Assembly: GCA_903908285.1 (NCBI GenBank) | Contig: CAIVRH010000015.1 | Coordinates: forward strand, 62,001-126,000 | Origin: an uncultured candidate division Zixibacteria bacterium | Lineage (GTDB): Bacteria > Zixibacteria > MSB-5A5 > SM1-73 | Length of the DNA: 64,000 nt | Direction of reading: 5' to 3' | Shown here: piece after piece, positions 31,488 to 40,476 of the stretch | Numbering within the stretch: the first letter of the stretch is position 1 | Layout: every line of letters begins with the position of its first letter | The notes under the pieces: generated by a model | What the model was told of the DNA's origin: nothing | Database searches by the model: none | What the model saw: the letters and a program-made list of their open reading frames with translations, nothing else | Program-made: the position numbers and the translations under genes

Positions 31488-33575
31488 TTATTTCTGCTGG
31501 GCTTCCTTCTCCTGCTGCGCTTCCTTGATCAGCTTGTCGGCATTCTCCTTGGGGACCTCCTCGTAATGAGAGAATTCCCTCCGGTGAAGTCCCCGACCCT
31601 GGGTCATGGAGCGCAGAGAGGTGGAATATTTATATAATTCGGCCAAGGGGGCGGAAGCTTTGATCTTTTGGAAATTTCCTTCCCGGTCCATACCTAAAAT
31701 CCGGCCTCTGCGGCTGGATAGATCACCCATCACATCACCCATGAACTCCTCCGGGACGATCACCTCCAAATTATAGATCGGCTCCAACAGAGTCGGTTTT
31801 GCCTTGATAGCCGCATTTTTAAATCCCATCGATCCGGCGATCTTGAAAGCCATATCGGAGGAGTCGACCTCATGATAGGAACCGTCATATATGGTTACTC
31901 TGCAGTCCACCACCTTGTTTCCTGCCAAAAATCCCTCCCCCATGGTTTCCACCACTCCTTTTTCCACTGCGGGTATATACTTGGAAGGTACCGCTCCCCC
32001 TACGACCTCGTTCACAAACTCAAATCCACCTCCCCGGGGTAGAGGTTCCAGCTTAAGCCAAACGTCGCCGTATTGCCCCCTGCCGCCGGATTGTTTTTTA
32101 TATTTACCTTGTGCTTCCGACTTGGCATTTATGGTCTCTCTATATGGTATCCGAGGTTTCTCCAACTCGGCGTCTACACCAAATCTACGTTTTAAACGAT
32201 CTATCATTACATCCAGATGGAGCTCGCCTTGTCCATAAATAATGGTCTGCCGGATATCGGAATCCACCTCCATGATGAGAGTGGGATCCTCTTCCCGCAG
32301 TTTGGCTAATCCGTTAGCGATCTTTTCCTCTTCCCCTCTGTTCTTAGGGCGGATTCCCATATTGATCACCGGCTTGGGAAAATTGACCGGAGGAAACATC
32401 ACCGGATCTTTCTTCTCAGAGAAGGTGTCTCCGGTCTTGGTGTTCTTCAGCTTGACTATGGCAGCAATGTCTCCTGCATATACAATACCTATTTCCTTTC
32501 TCTCTCTACCGTTTAAAGAATAAATCTGCCCAATCCGCTCGGAAACCTCCCGGGTGGAATTAAATACATCCATTCCGGATTGCAGCTTGCCTGAATATAT
32601 TTTGAAAAAACTCAGCTCTCCCATATGCGGCTCAGACACGGTTTTGAAGGCAAAGGCACATAAAGGCCCATCCGGGCTGATCTTCACCATCTTCTCTTTT
32701 TCGGTACCGGGCACTTTCCCCTGAATCTGGACAAAATCAGCCGGGGAGGGGAGATACGCCACCGCACTGTCCAAAAGGGAGGTTACCCCTATGTTTCCCA
32801 GGGCGGATCCGCAGGTGAGGGGGTAAATTTTCCGCGCCACGATTCCTTTTCGCAAACCTTCGATGACTTCGTCGATCGAAAGCTCTCCTTTTTCGAAGAA
32901 TTTCTCCAATAAGGCATCTTCTGTTTCCGCTACCGCTTCCGTCAGTTTATCCTGATATTCCTTGGCTTTCCCCTCCATCTCAGGGGGGATCTTATCCTCT
33001 CTATACCTTCCGTCCCCTTCGAAATAAAGAGCCTTCATTTTGATCAAGTCAACCACCCCTTTGAAATTCAAACCTTCCCCGATCGGTATATGGATAGGTA
33101 CTACCTTGGTCCCAAAGGCATCATGCGCCTCTTTCAAGACTTTTTCAAAGTTGGCATGCTCTTTTTCCATCCGGTTGACATAGAGCATTCGGGCCAGTTT
33201 ATAATTCTCGGCAATATTCCAGACTTGTTCGCTTCCCACTTCCACCCCGGATTGAGCGGAAAGGACTAACAAAGCGGTCTCGGTAACTCTCAAACCTCCT
33301 ACCACCTCCCCGATAAAGTCCTGGTAGCCGGGCATGTCCACTAAGTTTATCTTGTGGTTTTTCCACTCCAGATTAAGCAGGGAGGAGCCGATGGATATTT
33401 TCCTTTCGATCTCATCGTCGGTATAGTCGGATGTGCTGGTTCCATCGGCCACCTTGCCCAGACGAGTGGTGACCTTGCCGCTGTATAGCATCGCCTCCAC
33501 CAGGGAGGTTTTACCTACACCCCCATGACCTACCACTCCTATGTTTCGGATTTGATCGATCTTAAAATCCTTCAC
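31488..33575 (-). CDS. Elongation factor G-like GTPase (EF-G2 type)
   Basis: 695 aa, full five-domain EF-G length. The G1 loop reads GHGGVGKTS rather than the AHIDAGKTT of canonical EF-G. The DxPG motif is DMPGYQDF, and G4 is NRME in place of NKMD. Domains II-V follow, including the domain IV/V stretch GRGQYGDVWLKLEP and SRRGRILGMD. These deviations are typical of the second EF-G paralogue of many bacteria, whose role in translocation, recycling or stress is not settled. The ATG has AGGAGGTCAGGG upstream, with a promoter 70 bp further out. The C-terminus is Gln/Glu/Ala-rich. Confidence 0.88.
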   Translation of the reverse strand: MKDFKIDQIRNIGVVGHGGVGKTSLVEAMLYSGKVTTRLGKVADGTSTSDYTDDEIERKISIGSSLLNLEWKNHKINLVDMPGYQDFIGEVVGGLRVTETALLVLSAQSGVEVGSEQVWNIAENYKLARMLYVNRMEKEHANFEKVLKEAHDAFGTKVVPIHIPIGEGLNFKGVVDLIKMKALYFEGDGRYREDKIPPEMEGKAKEYQDKLTEAVAETEDALLEKFFEKGELSIDEVIEGLRKGIVARKIYPLTCGSALGNIGVTSLLDSAVAYLPSPADFVQIQGKVPGTEKEKMVKISPDGPLCAFAFKTVSEPHMGELSFFKIYSGKLQSGMDVFNSTREVSERIGQIYSLNGRERKEIGIVYAGDIAAIVKLKNTKTGDTFSEKKDPVMFPPVNFPKPVINMGIRPKNRGEEEKIANGLAKLREEDPTLIMEVDSDIRQTIIYGQGELHLDVMIDRLKRRFGVDAELEKPRIPYRETINAKSEAQGKYKKQSGGRGQYGDVWLKLEPLPRGGGFEFVNEVVGGAVPSKYIPAVEKGVVETMGEGFLAGNKVVDCRVTIYDGSYHEVDSSDMAFKIAGSMGFKNAAIKAKPTLLEPIYNLEVIVPEEFMGDVMGDLSSRRGRILGMDREGNFQKIKASAPLAELYKYSTSLRSMTQGRGLHRREFSHYEEVPKENADKLIKEAQQEKEAQQK

Positions 33576-33643
33576 CCTGACCTCCTGTAGAATAAAGATT
33601 ATTCACTACATATCCCAACTTTGGATACACAAATCAAACTATA

Positions 33644-33671
33644 ATAATACTCAATTAAATCATTTTGTCAA
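33644..33671 (-). promoter_or_regulatory. Sigma70 promoter for the EF-G2 gene
   Basis: Minus strand: TTGACA (33671-33666), 16-bp spacer, TATTAT (33649-33644), about 70 bp ahead of the start codon. Confidence 0.65.
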
Positions 33672-33714
33672 TTATTTCTTTCGCTGCCCGGGTATACATT
33701 CGCGTTAATCCAAT

Positions 33715-33875
33715 TCAAAATTCAGAGTGAAAAATGGCAATTCAAAAATAAAAATTAAACAGAATCGCCTACCCATTTTTCCCTTAAGGAAAGAGGTTAG
33801 GATATGGTTCGATATCTTCTATTTGAATTTTTAACTGCAATTTCAGGCTATGCTTTTTAAATTTTAAATTTGTAT
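33715..33875. repeat. AT-rich degenerate arrays (TTCAAAA type)
   Basis: AATTCAAAATTCAGAG and related runs at 33715-33760, and TTTAAATTTTAAATTTG at 33850-33868. They make up most of the 33576-33893 gap; no gene seen there. Confidence 0.6.
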
Positions 33876-33893
33876 TTATGATAAACCGGGAAC

Positions 33894-35024
33894 TTAATCT
33901 CCATAAAGCCGTTGGTAAAGTTTCAGGGTTTCTATTGCAGTTTTCTCCCAGGAAAAGAGCTTGGCTCTTTCCGGTCCCCGCCGGCGAAGCGTCTCTAGAA
34001 GGTCGGAATCAGACAGCACCGTATCGATGGTAGCGGACATTTGCCTGATATCGTATGGATCCACATAAACCCCTGCATCGCCGACCACCTCCGGCAATGA
34101 GGTGGAGTTCGACACAATCACCGGCAGACCGCAGGCCATGGCTTCCAGCGGCGGGAGCCCAAAGCCTTCATAATAAGACGGGTATACAAACAGGGAGGCA
34201 CGCTTATAAAGTCCGGGAAGATCATCTTCCGGCACATATCCGGTAAAAATAACCCGATCCTGTAGTTTTAACTTCTCCACCAGACGGAAAATATGCTCGT
34301 ATTTCCATCCTTTCCCTCCGGCCAAGACCAAAAGAAATTCGTTTTTCGCCTGAGTTTGAGCATAGGCTTGAATCAGCCCCTTCAAATTCTTCCGGGGCTC
34401 CAAGGTTCCCACATAAAGAATAAAATTCCCCTTGATTTTAAATTTTTCTTCTGTGGTGCGTAACTTCTCGTCTGCGGCAAGGGGCTGGAATGCCTGGGAA
34501 CATCCCAAATAGATGACATGAATTTTATCCTCCGGGATTTTCAGATACTTCATTATTTCATTTTTGGTGCTGAAAGAATCTGCGATAATGGCATCTACTT
34601 TTTGGGCATAGTTTTTTATCTTAAAAGCATAATGCCATCTGCCGGAGGAGATGGTGAACTGTCGATAAGCCAAAAAGTTGAGGTCGTGAATGGTCATCAC
34701 TGACTTTCCCCGGGCCAAAATGTTCAGATTGTAGTTGGGAGAATGATATATATCCACCTTTCCCACCAGCCAATCGATTTTCGGCAACTTTATCGTCCCC
34801 CAGGAAAGATTCAAAAGTTTATTGGGGATGCGGAAAAATCTATTTTCGAAATTGGGATTTTCGATTTCAGGTATGTAGGGTCTGACGTTTAAGTGATGGC
34901 TGTAGAAGAGGACATACCGGTTTTCCCGGTCCAGGCGGCTTAAATTCTGGATTAAGTTATAAGTGTAGGTTCCTACCCCGGTCCTTTTTTTCAAGACTGA
35001 GCGCGCATCGATTCCGATTCTCAT
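33894..35024 (-). CDS. GT4-family glycosyltransferase
   Basis: 376 aa, GT-B fold. The N-terminal half starts [20 protein letters not shown]; the C-terminal half holds the nucleotide-sugar site: [16 protein letters not shown] near residue 195 and the EX7E motif in [14 protein letters not shown] near residue 285. It transfers a sugar (often mannose or a related hexose) from a nucleotide donor to a lipid-linked or surface glycan. It follows the flippase gene on the same strand by 146 bp, so both belong to a polysaccharide assembly set. Confidence 0.92.
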   Translation of the reverse strand: MRIGIDARSVLKKRTGVGTYTYNLIQNLSRLDRENRYVLFYSHHLNVRPYIPEIENPNFENRFFRIPNKLLNLSWGTIKLPKIDWLVGKVDIYHSPNYNLNILARGKSVMTIHDLNFLAYRQFTISSGRWHYAFKIKNYAQKVDAIIADSFSTKNEIMKYLKIPEDKIHVIYLGCSQAFQPLAADEKLRTTEEKFKIKGNFILYVGTLEPRKNLKGLIQAYAQTQAKNEFLLVLAGGKGWKYEHIFRLVEKLKLQDRVIFTGYVPEDDLPGLYKRASLFVYPSYYEGFGLPPLEAMACGLPVIVSNSTSLPEVVGDAGVYVDPYDIRQMSATIDTVLSDSDLLETLRRRGPERAKLFSWEKTAIETLKLYQRLYGD

Positions 35025-35170
35025 TTTTCCCCCACCATAAATATATCCTGCGCCCCACCCAGGGCATAAGCCAGCTTGGCAAAGTAGGAATGGCTTACTG
35101 CGGACTTAAACGGATACATTAGGTTAATTTTGCAAAAATTTATATTCTGGTTTTCGACCATTATGCGGAT

Positions 35171-36748
35171 TTATCGACCGGAAGGAAACCAATTCATAAA
35201 CCTGGTAAGGATTAGCTGAGTCTTCTTGCGCCAGGTTTCAGGCATTCGGTTAAGCGCCGATTCCAACAGATTTATATCCTCGGAAGTCAAGCTTCTGGTT
35301 AAAAACAAATCAAATATATACAGGGGAGGGGAGACCATCAAGGCTAAAACCAAGCCGGTCACTCCTTTTATGCTTTCTACTATCACCAGCGCCACTAGCC
35401 CCATCAAAAGAGAAGCAACGAAAATTCTTAATAGGTTTACACCGGGGAATTTCTGTTTCATATATTTTTTGTAGGCATAGATCATCAACATCACCCCAGC
35501 CAAAGCCTGGGCGAAAGCGGTCGCCCAAGCCACCCCTTTAGCTCCCCAGACCGGGACTGAAATTCGACAGATGACGATATTAACCAATGCTGCAAAAACT
35601 CCCACCCATACTACTATTCTCTGCAGCTCGGTTCCATACAGAAGCGACGAGCTGGAGGTGGAAATGAAGCCCACCGCACCGCCGATAAGCAGTATGTCAA
35701 AAAGTAAAACCGCCGGCTGGTAGGATTGACCATAAAGCACGGGCAAAAGCTGTTGGGCAATGGCGATTCCTCCCAGGCAGAGAGGGAATGAAAGCATGGC
35801 TAAATAGCGGGTGGAGTTGGAATGCACCTTGGCCAGCTCTTCTCTATTCCCGCCTCCATATACTTCCGACATGGCGGGAAGCAGGATGCCGGTTAAAGCC
35901 CCCGGCAGAAGTATCATAGTCCGGCTGGAGAGGATAAAAGCCACGTTGTAGTAGGCGATTTCGGTTGGCGTGCTGAAAATGGAGAGGAACAGAATGCCGA
36001 ATCGCTCCCAGACGATGGAATCCAAAACCATAATCACAAACACACTGGCGGAGAATTTGAAGAGTTTACTGCTTAAGTCAGAAACAACCTCCAGTCCGCC
36101 GTCCACCGTCCGCCGTCCGCCGCTATGCATAAAATCGAATTTCGCTCTCTTAAGATAAAGGTAACTGATCACCAATAGGACATTGGTAATGGTGCTGACT
36201 GCCACCAGCCATTCCATTTTTTCGCTGGTGTATAAGACCAAAAGGATGAATCCCACGGTCAACGGTGAGACTATCAGGTTGATGGTGGCAATCAGGTCAT
36301 ATCGCTGCAGCCCGCAGAAAAGCCCGTTGTAAAGCCACATCAAGCCCAAAGGCAGAAGGACCGTAGCGGCGACTTTCAGGTAGAGCGAAAGATCGGGATT
36401 TTTGTACCAGTGAGCAAAAAGGGGTGCAAAGAAGAACAAGAGCAGACTCACCACCACCCCTGCCAACAGCTCGAATCGGAACAGCTTTTTGAAGATGGAG
36501 GTGATGGCGGAGAAATCGTTTCTCCCCCAGTATTCGGATACGTATTTGGTGACGGTGGTATTGATTCCCAGATTTACCAAAAGCCCCACCACATACAAAA
36601 TCCATATTACGAAACTGTATACCCCATACCTCTCCGGACCCAAAAAACGTGCGGTAACCACCGAAGCAATAAATCCAAAAGCCAAAGTTATGGATTTTAT
36701 CAGGAAGTTATATCCGGCGTTTTTGGCGATTTTTTTGTGGATGGACAT
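35171..36748 (-). CDS. Polysaccharide flippase (Wzx/MATE-like, MVF family)
   Basis: 525 aa, about fourteen membrane helices; the N-terminus GYNFLIKSITLAFGFIASVV and RFLGPERYGVYSF are typical of polysaccharide biosynthesis flippases that move lipid-linked sugar units across the inner membrane. Residues ~209-220 (SGGRRTVDGGL), in a loop between helices, are encoded by a heptad array and look like an in-frame insertion. A degenerate copy of the first ~28 codons lies 1.8 kb away at 38512. A sigma70-type promoter lies 140 bp upstream. Confidence 0.9.
   Translation of the reverse strand: MSIHKKIAKNAGYNFLIKSITLAFGFIASVVTARFLGPERYGVYSFVIWILYVVGLLVNLGINTTVTKYVSEYWGRNDFSAITSIFKKLFRFELLAGVVVSLLLFFFAPLFAHWYKNPDLSLYLKVAATVLLPLGLMWLYNGLFCGLQRYDLIATINLIVSPLTVGFILLVLYTSEKMEWLVAVSTITNVLLVISYLYLKRAKFDFMHSGGRRTVDGGLEVVSDLSSKLFKFSASVFVIMVLDSIVWERFGILFLSIFSTPTEIAYYNVAFILSSRTMILLPGALTGILLPAMSEVYGGGNREELAKVHSNSTRYLAMLSFPLCLGGIAIAQQLLPVLYGQSYQPAVLLFDILLIGGAVGFISTSSSSLLYGTELQRIVVWVGVFAALVNIVICRISVPVWGAKGVAWATAFAQALAGVMLMIYAYKKYMKQKFPGVNLLRIFVASLLMGLVALVIVESIKGVTGLVLALMVSPPLYIFDLFLTRSLTSEDINLLESALNRMPETWRKKTQLILTRFMNWFPSGR
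36094..36124. repeat. Heptad array inside the flippase gene
   Basis: GTCCGCC, GTCCACC, GTCCGCC, GTCCGCC, GCT in exact 7-nt steps, the same family as the intergenic arrays at 28174 and 31359. Confidence 0.95.
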
Positions 36749-36887
36749 GGTTTCAGAGTTCTACCGTGGGCAAAAAATTATGAACCTTATATTTAAACAG
36801 GTCGAACCTGGTTGATGATAATTTTGTCTCCCAACACACCTCGGATATTTGACTTGGGCGTCAGTCTAATTTAAGAATGCTTTCATC

Positions 36888-36916
36888 ATGTTATGCTATT
36901 TTTCGTTTTAAGTCAA
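36888..36916 (-). promoter_or_regulatory. Sigma70 promoter for the flippase-glycosyltransferase unit
   Basis: Minus strand: TTGACT (36916-36911), 17-bp spacer, TAACAT (36893-36888). The remainder of the 36749-37071 gap shows no gene. Confidence 0.6.
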
Positions 36917-37071
36917 GCATTTCCGAATTTGCCAAAGATGCCCGGATGTGGCAACCGGGAGAGGTGGAATAAAATTAAAAGGATACCTGGTTTATAAGCG
37001 GTCTCCCTTTTTTTGGGTTCGGCATACGACCCGAAGTTATCCTAAGGCATTCTTCTCCCAACCAGATATCA

Positions 37072-38469
37072 TCACCGTGATCGCCGCATCAGAACGAAGC
37101 CATCTTTCTCGGCTAAAACCTCCCATTCGGAAGATCTTTTCAAGCTATCGAGTAACGCAGCGTTCTCCCTTTTGGATAACAGCCACGAGTTTCCCTGGGT
37201 ATCAAAAAGGAGATATCGAGCCTGGTCGATACCATCGGGAATCAAGTATCTATCCGCTCGAACCGGAAAATGAGATTGCAGATCTACCTGGGAAGATACG
37301 GCAGCTGTTTTTGGAACTTGCTTGATTAACTGTTGCGCGGTCTCAAAGCGTCTGTCGATTCTCCAATTTGCAGGATTTGATTGTTTGAATATTCTGGAGT
37401 TGCCAAAGTTTACCAGAAGCATGGCCAGGGCAATCCCGAATACCAGCTTGGAAGCATGCTTAGGCCACTTTTTTTGAATGTCATCCAGCGTCAGAACTGA
37501 ACTGTAAAAAAGGAAAGGGATTATCAATAGCCCATAGTAAAGTAAAGGCCCATTCAGCAGGGGATTGTCCGAAGAGTAAAGCATAAACCAGCCCGGCAGG
37601 ATCAAAAATAGTAATCTACGCCAGGAAAGGAGCGGAAGAAACAGAAATACCGAGAACAGATTGAACATCTTAATCATTTTTGGCATGGTAAAAAGAACCC
37701 GGATGTGTTGTAAGGGGTTAAGCATATGGACCAGGATTTCCTGTGGGGTTTTTCCATAACCCGACCAATAGCTCAAAAACGGGTAAACTGTGTTTTCCTG
37801 CCCCGAGCGAAAATGAGGTATGATTACAAAGATGAAAAGCGTAATACAAATCGCCGATAGGGAGATGATCGCTATTCCCCGGCGCCAGTACTTGAGCGAA
37901 ATTAAGTAAAACCCCAATCCGATTATGGCAACACCGGCATCTTCTTTCACCATCAGGGCCAGGATAAGGAATATAAATAATGTTTTCCACAGTTTCCGTT
38001 CCCAGGCCCAGAATGCCCAGAAAAAGAGAAGCGGGTAGAATATCTCCATGTGGAAATCGTACATCAAACCGTAATTCACCACCCGCGAGAAAAGATAAGA
38101 CAAACTAATGGCCACCGCAGCCCATTTCATCGAAAATTTCATCCGGGCTATCAGATACAAGGGAATCACTGCCAACGCAGCAGCCAGCGCTTGAATAATA
38201 AGTAAAGTGACAGGAGAACTAAACAGAGCATACAACGGCACCAGCAGTAGAAGAATGGGTGAGAAATGCTCGGCGAAGAAGGAAACGCCGACCGCCCCTT
38301 TGATAAAAAATCTGCCATGCAAAGTATTCCAAAGAATGGATTCGAAATCGGCCAATTCACCGTGTACTCCGAATGCGAAATACTGGTGTATTTTTAATGC
38401 CAGAAAATAGGCTAAGCCGATGCCGGCTATTACTAAAAGGTCGATGTATTTTCGTTTGTCAGGATTCAT
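37072..38469 (-). CDS. DUF2079 polytopic membrane protein (GT-C-like)
   Basis: 465 aa with about ten or eleven membrane segments. The N-terminal loop ELADFESILWNTLHGRFF and YDFHMEIFYPLLFFWAFWAW are the hallmarks of DUF2079, a family related in topology to GT-C glycosyltransferases that use lipid-linked sugars; the acidic residues in the first outer loop would be catalytic. The short soluble C-terminus ends VLAEKDGFVLMRRSR. Its place in a polysaccharide cluster supports a glycan role. Start ATG at 38469. Confidence 0.85.
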   Translation of the reverse strand: MNPDKRKYIDLLVIAGIGLAYFLALKIHQYFAFGVHGELADFESILWNTLHGRFFIKGAVGVSFFAEHFSPILLLLVPLYALFSSPVTLLIIQALAAALAVIPLYLIARMKFSMKWAAVAISLSYLFSRVVNYGLMYDFHMEIFYPLLFFWAFWAWERKLWKTLFIFLILALMVKEDAGVAIIGLGFYLISLKYWRRGIAIISLSAICITLFIFVIIPHFRSGQENTVYPFLSYWSGYGKTPQEILVHMLNPLQHIRVLFTMPKMIKMFNLFSVFLFLPLLSWRRLLFLILPGWFMLYSSDNPLLNGPLLYYGLLIIPFLFYSSVLTLDDIQKKWPKHASKLVFGIALAMLLVNFGNSRIFKQSNPANWRIDRRFETAQQLIKQVPKTAAVSSQVDLQSHFPVRADRYLIPDGIDQARYLLFDTQGNSWLLSKRENAALLDSLKRSSEWEVLAEKDGFVLMRRSR

Positions 38470-38511
38470 TGTATGATTTAGAAATGACGGATAAAGATTA
38501 TAAATACTGAC

Positions 38512-38599
38512 GAGGTAATAAACCCAAAAGCCAAAGTGATGGTTTTTATGAGGAAGTTATATACGGTGTTTTTGGCGATTTTTTTGTGGATGGACAAGG
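38512..38599 (-). pseudogene. Fragment duplicate of the flippase 5' end
   Basis: 88 bp match 36663-36750 (start of the flippase gene) at roughly 90% identity without gaps; the ATG is TTG here and the frame does not continue. It marks a former second flippase gene or a recombination scar between gmhA and the DUF2079 gene. Confidence 0.85.
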
Positions 38600-38678
38600 A
38601 TAATAAAACTCCTGCTCGAGGACAGCCATGCAGGTTAATCATGGCGAAGCCTGGTTGGTAATTGTTTTTATCTGTCTA

Positions 38679-38745
38679 CTGATTTAACCGATCGAAACGG
38701 ATTAAAGCAGTAACATCCGTTTAATCTACTTAATCCGTTGACAAA
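38679..38745. repeat. ATCCGTTGACA-type inverted repeat
   Basis: GATCGAAACGGATTAAAG pairs loosely with CTTAATCCGTTGAC. Same family as 28211, 26793 and 47853; it begins a few bases beyond the gmhA stop. Confidence 0.7.
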
Positions 38746-38751
38746 TCAATT

Positions 38752-39342
38752 CTAGTGAAATAACTCCTTCTCTATCAACTCACACAAAATATGACAAATA
38801 CAGATATGTGTTTCCTGAATTCGGGGGGTGGCATGGGAGGGGACAATGAGGGAGATGTCGGTAAACTTCTTTAGCTCACCCCCGTCTCCGCCCAAAAGCC
38901 CCACCGTTTTCATCTTTTTCTCTTTTGCCTTCTGAGCAGCTTTTATCAAATTGGGTGAGTTGCCGCTGGTAGAGATGCAAACCAAAATGTCCTCCGGCTT
39001 CCCTAAAGCTTCAACCTGGCGGGAGAAGACCTGCTCGAAACCAAAATCGTTGGCACACGCGGTGAGAATGAAGCTGTCGCTGGAGAGGGTAATAGCAGGA
39101 ATAGCGGTGCGGGTATAATCGGAGGTTAACCTTACCACCAATTCGCCCGCAAAGTGCTGGGCATCAGCAGCCGAACCGCCATTTCCGCAGAGCAGGATCT
39201 TTCCACCTTTGTTAATGCATTCCGCCAGAATATTAGCAACTTCGACTATTTTCTCCGCAAGCTCCTCTTTAACCCGTTCTTTTAGCTCCACGCTTGCTTG
39301 TATCTCTTTTTGGATTAAGCTGATTTTTTCCTTTGTATCCAT
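38752..39342 (-). CDS. gmhA: Phosphoheptose (sedoheptulose 7-phosphate) isomerase
   Basis: 196 aa, one SIS domain of the GmhA type. GNGGSAADAQHFAGEL near residue 52, STSGNSPN near 120, and the C-terminal TPRIQETHICICHILCELIE with the metal/active-site His and Glu. It converts sedoheptulose 7-phosphate into D-glycero-D-manno-heptose 7-phosphate, the first step towards ADP- or GDP-heptose for lipopolysaccharide core or S-layer glycans. GGAGGAG lies ahead of the ATG. No other heptose genes are in the window. Confidence 0.93.
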   Translation of the reverse strand: MDTKEKISLIQKEIQASVELKERVKEELAEKIVEVANILAECINKGGKILLCGNGGSAADAQHFAGELVVRLTSDYTRTAIPAITLSSDSFILTACANDFGFEQVFSRQVEALGKPEDILVCISTSGNSPNLIKAAQKAKEKKMKTVGLLGGDGGELKKFTDISLIVPSHATPRIQETHICICHILCELIEKELFH

Positions 39343-39374
39343 GCTGCCTTTTTCTCCTCCCTTGACGGGAGGGT

Positions 39375-39515
39375 GATATTAGTTCAAAATTCAAAGAGAA
39401 AAATTCAAAATTACAGAGTAAAATTAAAAATTTACGACAAGATAGGAGCTAAGCGAAAGCAATTTTGATTTTTGAATTGTAATTTTGAACTTTTCATTTT
39501 TAATTTTGAATTTCT
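39375..39515. repeat. AT-rich heptad arrays (TTCAAAA) in inverted orientation
   Basis: TTCAAAA, TTCAAAG, AGAAAAA, TTCAAAA, TTACAGA in 7-nt steps near 39382-39416, and the complementary set (TTTTGAA, TTTTTAA, TTTTGAA) at 39482-39511. Arms may pair behind the GGGPS gene. Confidence 0.8.
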
Positions 39516-39555
39516 TTTACCAATCCGACCACCTGATATTGGTAATTAATCTCAT

Positions 39556-40314
39556 CTAACCTTTGCTCATCTTCTCTTTTCGTGTGTGTATTGCTTCCGC
39601 AAATTCCTTCATGATCGAATCGTCTTCTTCGAAAGCGTTGCCGATCACCACAAAACTGGCGCCACTCTTCACTTTGCTGTATGCTATCTCCGGTGATCTT
39701 ATACCGCCGCCGACTATGATCGGTATGGAGATTAAATCCTTGGTTTCGCGAATAATGTTGTCCGGTACCGGATTTTCTGCACCGGAACCGGCTTCCAAAA
39801 AAACAAATTTCATCCCCATATATTCTGCCGCTAATGCATGGGCTTTGGCGATATCGGGTTTGTCCTTGGGTATGGGCTGGGTTTGGCTCATGAACTGGAC
39901 TGAAGTGGGAGCGCCGGACTCAATCAAAAGATAACCGGTCGGGATCGGCTCCAAACCGAACTCTTTTATCATCGGCGCCGCCTTCACCTGCTCGCCAATC
40001 AAAAAATGCGGATTTCTGCCGCTTAAAAGTGACAGAAACAGGATGGCATCCGCATGCCGGGAAACCTGGTTGGCATTTCCCGGAAAGATCACCACCGGAA
40101 CAGATACATTAGCTTTAATTTCCTTAACCGCATCGTCGAATCGAGAAGAGAGGAGAAAACTCGATCCGACCAAAATCCCATCCGCTCCGCCTCGTTCCGC
40201 TTTCCGGGCTAATCGTACTATCTCCGGCACGTCCATTTTATCCGGATCGAGAAGGACGAAGAATCCCGCCCCTTTTTCGTCTCTGATTTGTAGTAATCTT
40301 TGATATACGGACAT
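39556..40314 (-). CDS. Geranylgeranylglyceryl phosphate synthase family (GGGPS, archaeal-lipid type)
   Basis: 252 aa from the ATG at 40314 (a TTG at 40335 is an alternative). TIM-barrel of the PcrB/GGGPS family: FVLLDPDK near residue 18, ILVGSSF near 45, PTGYLLIESG near 128 (substrate-site Tyr and Glu) and the phosphate site IIVGGGIRSPE near 205, ending VVIGNAFEE. Archaeal members join glycerol-1-phosphate to geranylgeranyl diphosphate, the first ether bond of archaeal lipids. Related bacterial enzymes exist in FCB-group bacteria and, as PcrB, in Firmicutes. The length and EAGSGAENPV loop favour the GGGPS group. No glycerol-1-phosphate dehydrogenase is seen nearby. Confidence 0.88.
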   Translation of the reverse strand: MSVYQRLLQIRDEKGAGFFVLLDPDKMDVPEIVRLARKAERGGADGILVGSSFLLSSRFDDAVKEIKANVSVPVVIFPGNANQVSRHADAILFLSLLSGRNPHFLIGEQVKAAPMIKEFGLEPIPTGYLLIESGAPTSVQFMSQTQPIPKDKPDIAKAHALAAEYMGMKFVFLEAGSGAENPVPDNIIRETKDLISIPIIVGGGIRSPEIAYSKVKSGASFVVIGNAFEEDDSIMKEFAEAIHTRKEKMSKG

Positions 40315-40348
40315 GATTTCTGCAAAACCTCTCAAAACACTTTAGAAC

Positions 40349-40437
40349 GGTCGGGCAGGGTGCCCGACCTACGAAAGAATCCGCAGGTTGAACTCCCGGC
40401 CCATGATAGAATTCGTAGGCAGGGCTCCCAGCCCTGC
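40349..40437. repeat. Two GC-rich palindromes in tandem
   Basis: GGTCGGGCA/TGCCCGACC followed by TACG (40349-40373), and GCAGGGCT/AGCCCTGC preceded by CGTAG (40413-40437). They lie between alaS and the GGGPS gene. Confidence 0.8.
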
Positions 40438-40476
40438 TAACTAACAGTTAACCTTTCCCTCTGTATGGGGATGAGG

